Made by a program: the position numbers and the translations under genes | Part shown: piece by piece, positions 61,468-64,000 of the stretch | Layout of the letters: each line of letters starts with the position of its first letter | How positions within the stretch are numbered: position 1 is the first letter of the stretch | The notes under the pieces: generated by a model | What the model was told of the DNA's origin: nothing | Seen by the model: the letters and a program-made list of their open reading frames with translations, nothing else | The model's database searches: none | Source of the DNA: CAYSLA01 sp964431685 | GTDB lineage: Bacteria; Armatimonadota; UBA5829 | Assembly (NCBI GenBank): GCA_964431685.1 | Contig: CAYSLA010000001.1 | Location: forward strand, 12,527 to 76,526 | Length of the DNA: 64,000 nt | Direction: 5' to 3'

Positions 61468-61505
61468 CTTCGATCGGGTGCGATTTGCAGTCGCACCCGT
61501 AATAG
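61468..61505 (+). repeat. Palindromic repeat unit, copy 2
   Basis: Second copy of the 61305-61342 unit with a few changes (9-bp stem CGGGTGCGA/TCGCACCCG). The 61243-61606 gap contains these repeats and no supported gene. Confidence 0.7.
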
Positions 61506-61606
61506 AACCTGCAGGATTTTCGATGCTTCGGCACGGCGTCACGCAACCTGCTCTGATACTTCGCGGGCGCGTGCCCCGAAGGGTACCGGACTAGATGCCG
61601 ACACTT

Positions 61607-63170
61607 GAGAGAGTTCAGTATTGCGGGAATGGCTAGAGAGAGTGCTTTGGGGGTTGTGGTGCAAAATACCCCACAAAAAACATCAAAAATCGTAATGAAT
61701 TCGGCGGTGTGATGTGTAACTAGTCCTTGTGAGCGGACTAGACGAGCTGACAAGAGAAGAGTTGACGGCGCTGGTGGTGAGGCTGCACGAGACTGTGCAG
61801 GCCCAACAGGCCGAGATTGCGCAGATCTCCGAGCTAAAGACGATGTTGGCTCAGCAAGCGAAGCGGATAGTGGAGCTTGAGGAGGAAGTGGCTCGGTTGC
61901 GAGGTGGGGGATCATCTGCTCATCTTTGCATAAAGCCGAGCTTGAAGAAGGAAGAAAGAGCGCCTCGAAAGAAGCGCAAGCACTCTTTTGCCAGGCACAA
62001 ACTGGAAGCGACGCAGGTAGCAGTCCATGCCTATGATGAGTGCCCGGAGTGTGGAAGAAAGCTCTCCGGCGGCCACGAGAAATGGCGTCATCAGGTGATA
62101 GAGATTCCGAAAGTCGCAGTGTTGGTAACGGATCACCTATTTGTGGAGCGCTACTGCGGTGTGTGTAAGAATCGATGGACGCCTGATCCGGCCAATGTTC
62201 TTGCGGGCGTAGTGGTGGGCAAAAGGAACATAGGTATCGGCGCGATGAGCCTAATATGCCATCTGAAGACGGTTTGCCGAGTTCCTATAGGGCAAATACG
62301 CAAGCTTCTGGACACTCTCTGGGGCTTGAGGATATCGGCTGGTCAGATAGCCGAGATCTTGCATGATGTGGCGGAAATGGGGAAGCCGGTATATGAGAGG
62401 TTGCTCAAAGAGGTTCGCGGTTCTCCGGTTCTGCATGCGGACGAAACTGGTTGGCGAGAGGATGGTGTAAATGGCTATATCTGGAGCTTTTCATCTCCGA
62501 CGGTGCGCTATTACACGTATAGACATTCTCGTGCGACCTTGGTGCCCAAGGAGGTCTTGTCCGAGGAGTTTGTTGGTGCACTGGTGGCGGACTTCTACGG
62601 CGCCTACAACTTCTATGATGGGATTAAGCAGCGGTGCTGGGTTCATCTGGGGCGTGATCTGAAGACTCTCGTCGAGAAGAATCCGGACCTGCCGGAGACC
62701 GCAGTATGGGTAAATAGGGTAATGGAGCTATATCATCGCGCGAAGGAGTCGACAATGCGAGAGTATAAGGAGCTTGAGCGAAGCAGGCTCAAGAAGAGCT
62801 TCGAGCGTGAGCTTCTAAAGCTTTGTAGGCCTTACGTGGAGGTAAGAAGCGCGCCGGAGCGGGTGCTTGCCGAGCGGATGACGGGATTCATTGGGGAGCT
62901 GTTTGCTTTCGTTGCCGATCCTGAAATCCCTTCCGAGAACAATGCCGCTGAGCGTGCTATTCGACCTGCGGTTGTGGCTCGCAAGATAAGCGGTGGGACT
63001 CGCTCGGAGAAAGGCTCCCAAACCATGAGCACTTTGAGGAGCCTGTTTGAGACCTGGGAACTGCGAGGCCACAACACCATAGAAGCCTGCCGCGAGATGA
63101 TCGCAGGTTCAGACATCGCCTGCCCTCAGCCCCAGCAAACAACATTACTCCCGCAAGACTGAACTCTCTC
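61607..63170 (+). mobile_element. Complete IS66-family insertion sequence (1564 bp) with 8-bp target duplication
   Basis: Ends are imperfect inverted repeats beginning GAGAGAGTTCAGT (about 22 bp, one internal mismatch: left from 61607, right from 63170). Flanking direct repeats CGACACTT at 61599-61606 and 63171-63178 are the 8-bp duplication typical of IS66. One transposase gene only, without tnpA/tnpB accessory genes, as in the ISBst12-type subgroup. Confidence 0.92.
61729..63162 (+). CDS. tnpC: IS66-family transposase
   Basis: A 477-residue DDE transposase. An N-terminal coiled coil (about residues 8-58) is followed by a basic linker, a zinc-finger-like part (CPECGRKL ... CGVCKNRW) and the catalytic core: LHADETGWRED (first Asp), LVADFYGAYNFYD (second Asp) and SENNAAERAIRP (Glu). 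All three acidic residues and the length are intact, so the element is probably active. Starts at GTG 61729; its stop is 8 bases from the right end. Confidence 0.95.
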   Translation: MSGLDELTREELTALVVRLHETVQAQQAEIAQISELKTMLAQQAKRIVELEEEVARLRGGGSSAHLCIKPSLKKEERAPRKKRKHSFARHKLEATQVAVHAYDECPECGRKLSGGHEKWRHQVIEIPKVAVLVTDHLFVERYCGVCKNRWTPDPANVLAGVVVGKRNIGIGAMSLICHLKTVCRVPIGQIRKLLDTLWGLRISAGQIAEILHDVAEMGKPVYERLLKEVRGSPVLHADETGWREDGVNGYIWSFSSPTVRYYTYRHSRATLVPKEVLSEEFVGALVADFYGAYNFYDGIKQRCWVHLGRDLKTLVEKNPDLPETAVWVNRVMELYHRAKESTMREYKELERSRLKKSFERELLKLCRPYVEVRSAPERVLAERMTGFIGELFAFVADPEIPSENNAAERAIRPAVVARKISGGTRSEKGSQTMSTLRSLFETWELRGHNTIEACREMIAGSDIACPQPQQTTLLPQD

Positions 63171-63176
63171 CGACAC

Positions 63177-63205
63177 TTGCCAATCCAGCACGGACATGGT
63201 ATCAT
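63177..63205 (+). promoter_or_regulatory. Promoter/operator of the toxin-antitoxin operon
   Basis: TTGCCA (63177-63182), 17-base spacer, TATCAT (63200-63205). The inverted repeat ATCAT-gaatt-ATGAT (63201-63215) overlaps the -10, as expected for autoregulation by a ribbon-helix-helix antitoxin. The first two bases of the -35 belong to the IS target duplication. Confidence 0.5.
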
Positions 63206-63236
63206 GAATTATGATCTGTAATCACGGAAGCTCATA

Positions 63237-63485
63237 ATGGTAAGAACCCAGATACAGTTGACTGAGGAGCAATACAAGAAGCTCAAGAGCGTTGCAGGCC
63301 GCAAGGGACTGTCTGTGGCGGAGATCATTAGGCGGTCGGTGGACACCGCACTTGCGTCCGAATCGCTGCCGGACGCCGCTGAGATGAAGGCCAGAGCGCG
63401 TGCGGTTTTTGGCGCATTCCACGATAGTAAGTCGGACGTATCCGAAAACCACGACAGCTATCTGCCGCGGGCGTTCCAAGAATGA
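63237..63485 (+). CDS. vapB: Ribbon-helix-helix antitoxin (VapB/CopG type)
   Basis: An 82-residue protein with an N-terminal RHH DNA-binding domain (VRTQIQLTEEQYKKLKSVAG then VAEIIRRSVDTAL) and a C-terminal acidic and His/Tyr-containing tail that would wrap the toxin. It overlaps the PIN toxin gene by 4 bases. It should repress its own promoter and neutralise VapC. Confidence 0.88.
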   Translation: MVRTQIQLTEEQYKKLKSVAGRKGLSVAEIIRRSVDTALASESLPDAAEMKARARAVFGAFHDSKSDVSENHDSYLPRAFQE

Positions 63486-63877
63486 ACGTATTTGTTGATA
63501 CATCTGCATTCTACGCAGTCCTGTCGAGGGAGGATGCCAACCACTCAAGAGCCGTCAGCGATTGGAACAGGTTGATGGACGACGCTATGGTGCGGCTCTG
63601 CACATCCAACTATGTGGTCGTAGAGACTTGTGCTCTTGTTAGGAACCGGTTGGGTGACGATGCGATGCGTAGCTTCCTTGGCAACCTGTTGCCGCTTGCT
63701 ATGGTCATCTGGATAGACCAAAAAGCTCACGCTTCCGCAACCGCAGCAATGCTTGCGTACGGCAAGAACGGGCCAAGTATGGTGGATTGCGCGTCTTTTG
63801 CAGTTATGCGCGATACTGCTACGGAAAAAGCATTGGCCTACGACCGACACTTTACAGAAGAAGGCTTTTCGCTGTAG
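63482..63877 (+). CDS. vapC: VapC-type PIN-domain ribonuclease toxin
   Basis: A 131-residue PIN-domain toxin. The four acidic metal-binding residues are placed as expected: FVDTSAFYA (Asp 5), VVVETCAL (Glu), PSMVDCASFAV (Asp) and ALAYDRHF (Asp). VapC toxins cut tRNA or rRNA and halt growth until VapB is restored. Intact length and catalytic set suggest a working module directly downstream of the IS66 element. The remaining 123 bases to the window end show no gene. Confidence 0.92.
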   Translation: MNVFVDTSAFYAVLSREDANHSRAVSDWNRLMDDAMVRLCTSNYVVVETCALVRNRLGDDAMRSFLGNLLPLAMVIWIDQKAHASATAAMLAYGKNGPSMVDCASFAVMRDTATEKALAYDRHFTEEGFSL

Positions 63878-64000
63878 CCCGTTTGGTGGATGTTTCGTGT
63901 GTTTCGGGATTTCCGGACTGCGGTAAGCCGCCTAGTTTGATAAGGCCAAAATCCCGGTTGCGCCGATGAAAACCGGCAGTATGTTACGAGTGCGAGTCTC

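Noticed and set aside
1..64000. CRISPR arrays or rRNA genes
   Set aside because: No regularly spaced direct repeats and no rRNA-like stretches were seen on either strand.

Overview
The window looks like a scaffold from an uncultured bacterium. Three runs of exactly 100 Ns (21670-21769, 26872-26971, 45431-45530) each interrupt a gene. SigH-type sigma factor, SepF, DivIVA, YggS-SepF-ProC gene order, DUF3006 and many TTGACA/TATAAT promoters point to a Terrabacteria-type lineage (Armatimonadota or a deep Bacillota relative are possible). This is inference; no ribosomal RNA gene is present to settle it.

Region 1 (1-3.4 kb, minus strand): an operon of a degenerate metallo-beta-lactamase-fold protein, a DUF3006 protein, a CheB-like protein without its catalytic Ser and His, and a PilB/GspE ATPase cut by the window edge. 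Region 2 (3.5-13.2 kb, plus): NAD(P)HX repair enzyme, then a tightly packed signalling operon with two membrane FHA proteins, a von Willebrand A protein, two more FHA proteins, a PP2C phosphatase and a membrane Ser/Thr kinase. There are six FHA domains, and short Thr-containing tails that could be their phospho-ligands. Region 3 (13.2-17.7 kb): a GHL10-type glycoside hydrolase-like protein, galE, thrS without a TGS domain, and a GNAT enzyme.

Region 4 (17.8-26.4 kb) is an almost complete siroheme-dependent haem pathway: ahbD-ahbA-ahbB-ahbC-cobA/hemD-hemB on plus, facing hemL-hemC-sirC on minus. Only hemA and a separate ferrochelatase are not seen. Region 5 (26.4-31.8 kb): polyprenyl diphosphate synthase, OFA-type transporter, small envelope proteins, a response regulator and a secreted parvulin. 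Region 6 (31.8-35.8 kb, minus): yggS-sepF-proC-divIVA plus a CPBP membrane protease. Region 7 (35.8-41.5 kb): LmbE deacetylase, class II aldolase, PfkB kinase, tRNA-Val(GAC), hemW, trxB and a glutaredoxin-like protein.

Region 8 (41.7-46.8 kb): a DRE-TIM metallolyase fused to a PDC-like sensor domain, a SigH-type sigma factor whose promoter is framed by a 10-bp dyad, a membrane PDC-like protein whose leader carries a 124-bp MITE-like insertion, and an ACT/UPF0210 pair. Region 9 (46.9-59.6 kb) is a surface-glycan locus: gmd, colC/fcl-like and colD-like genes (a likely GDP-colitose route), divergent from a TPP enzyme and an epimerase. It ends in a TPR protein and a 1932-residue protein carrying five glycosyltransferase domains, one of them GT10 (fucosyltransferase type), with TPR blocks. 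Region 10 (59.6-64 kb): an orphan nucleotidyltransferase, a lipoprotein, palindromic repeats, and a complete IS66-type element inserted just upstream of a VapBC-type toxin-antitoxin pair.
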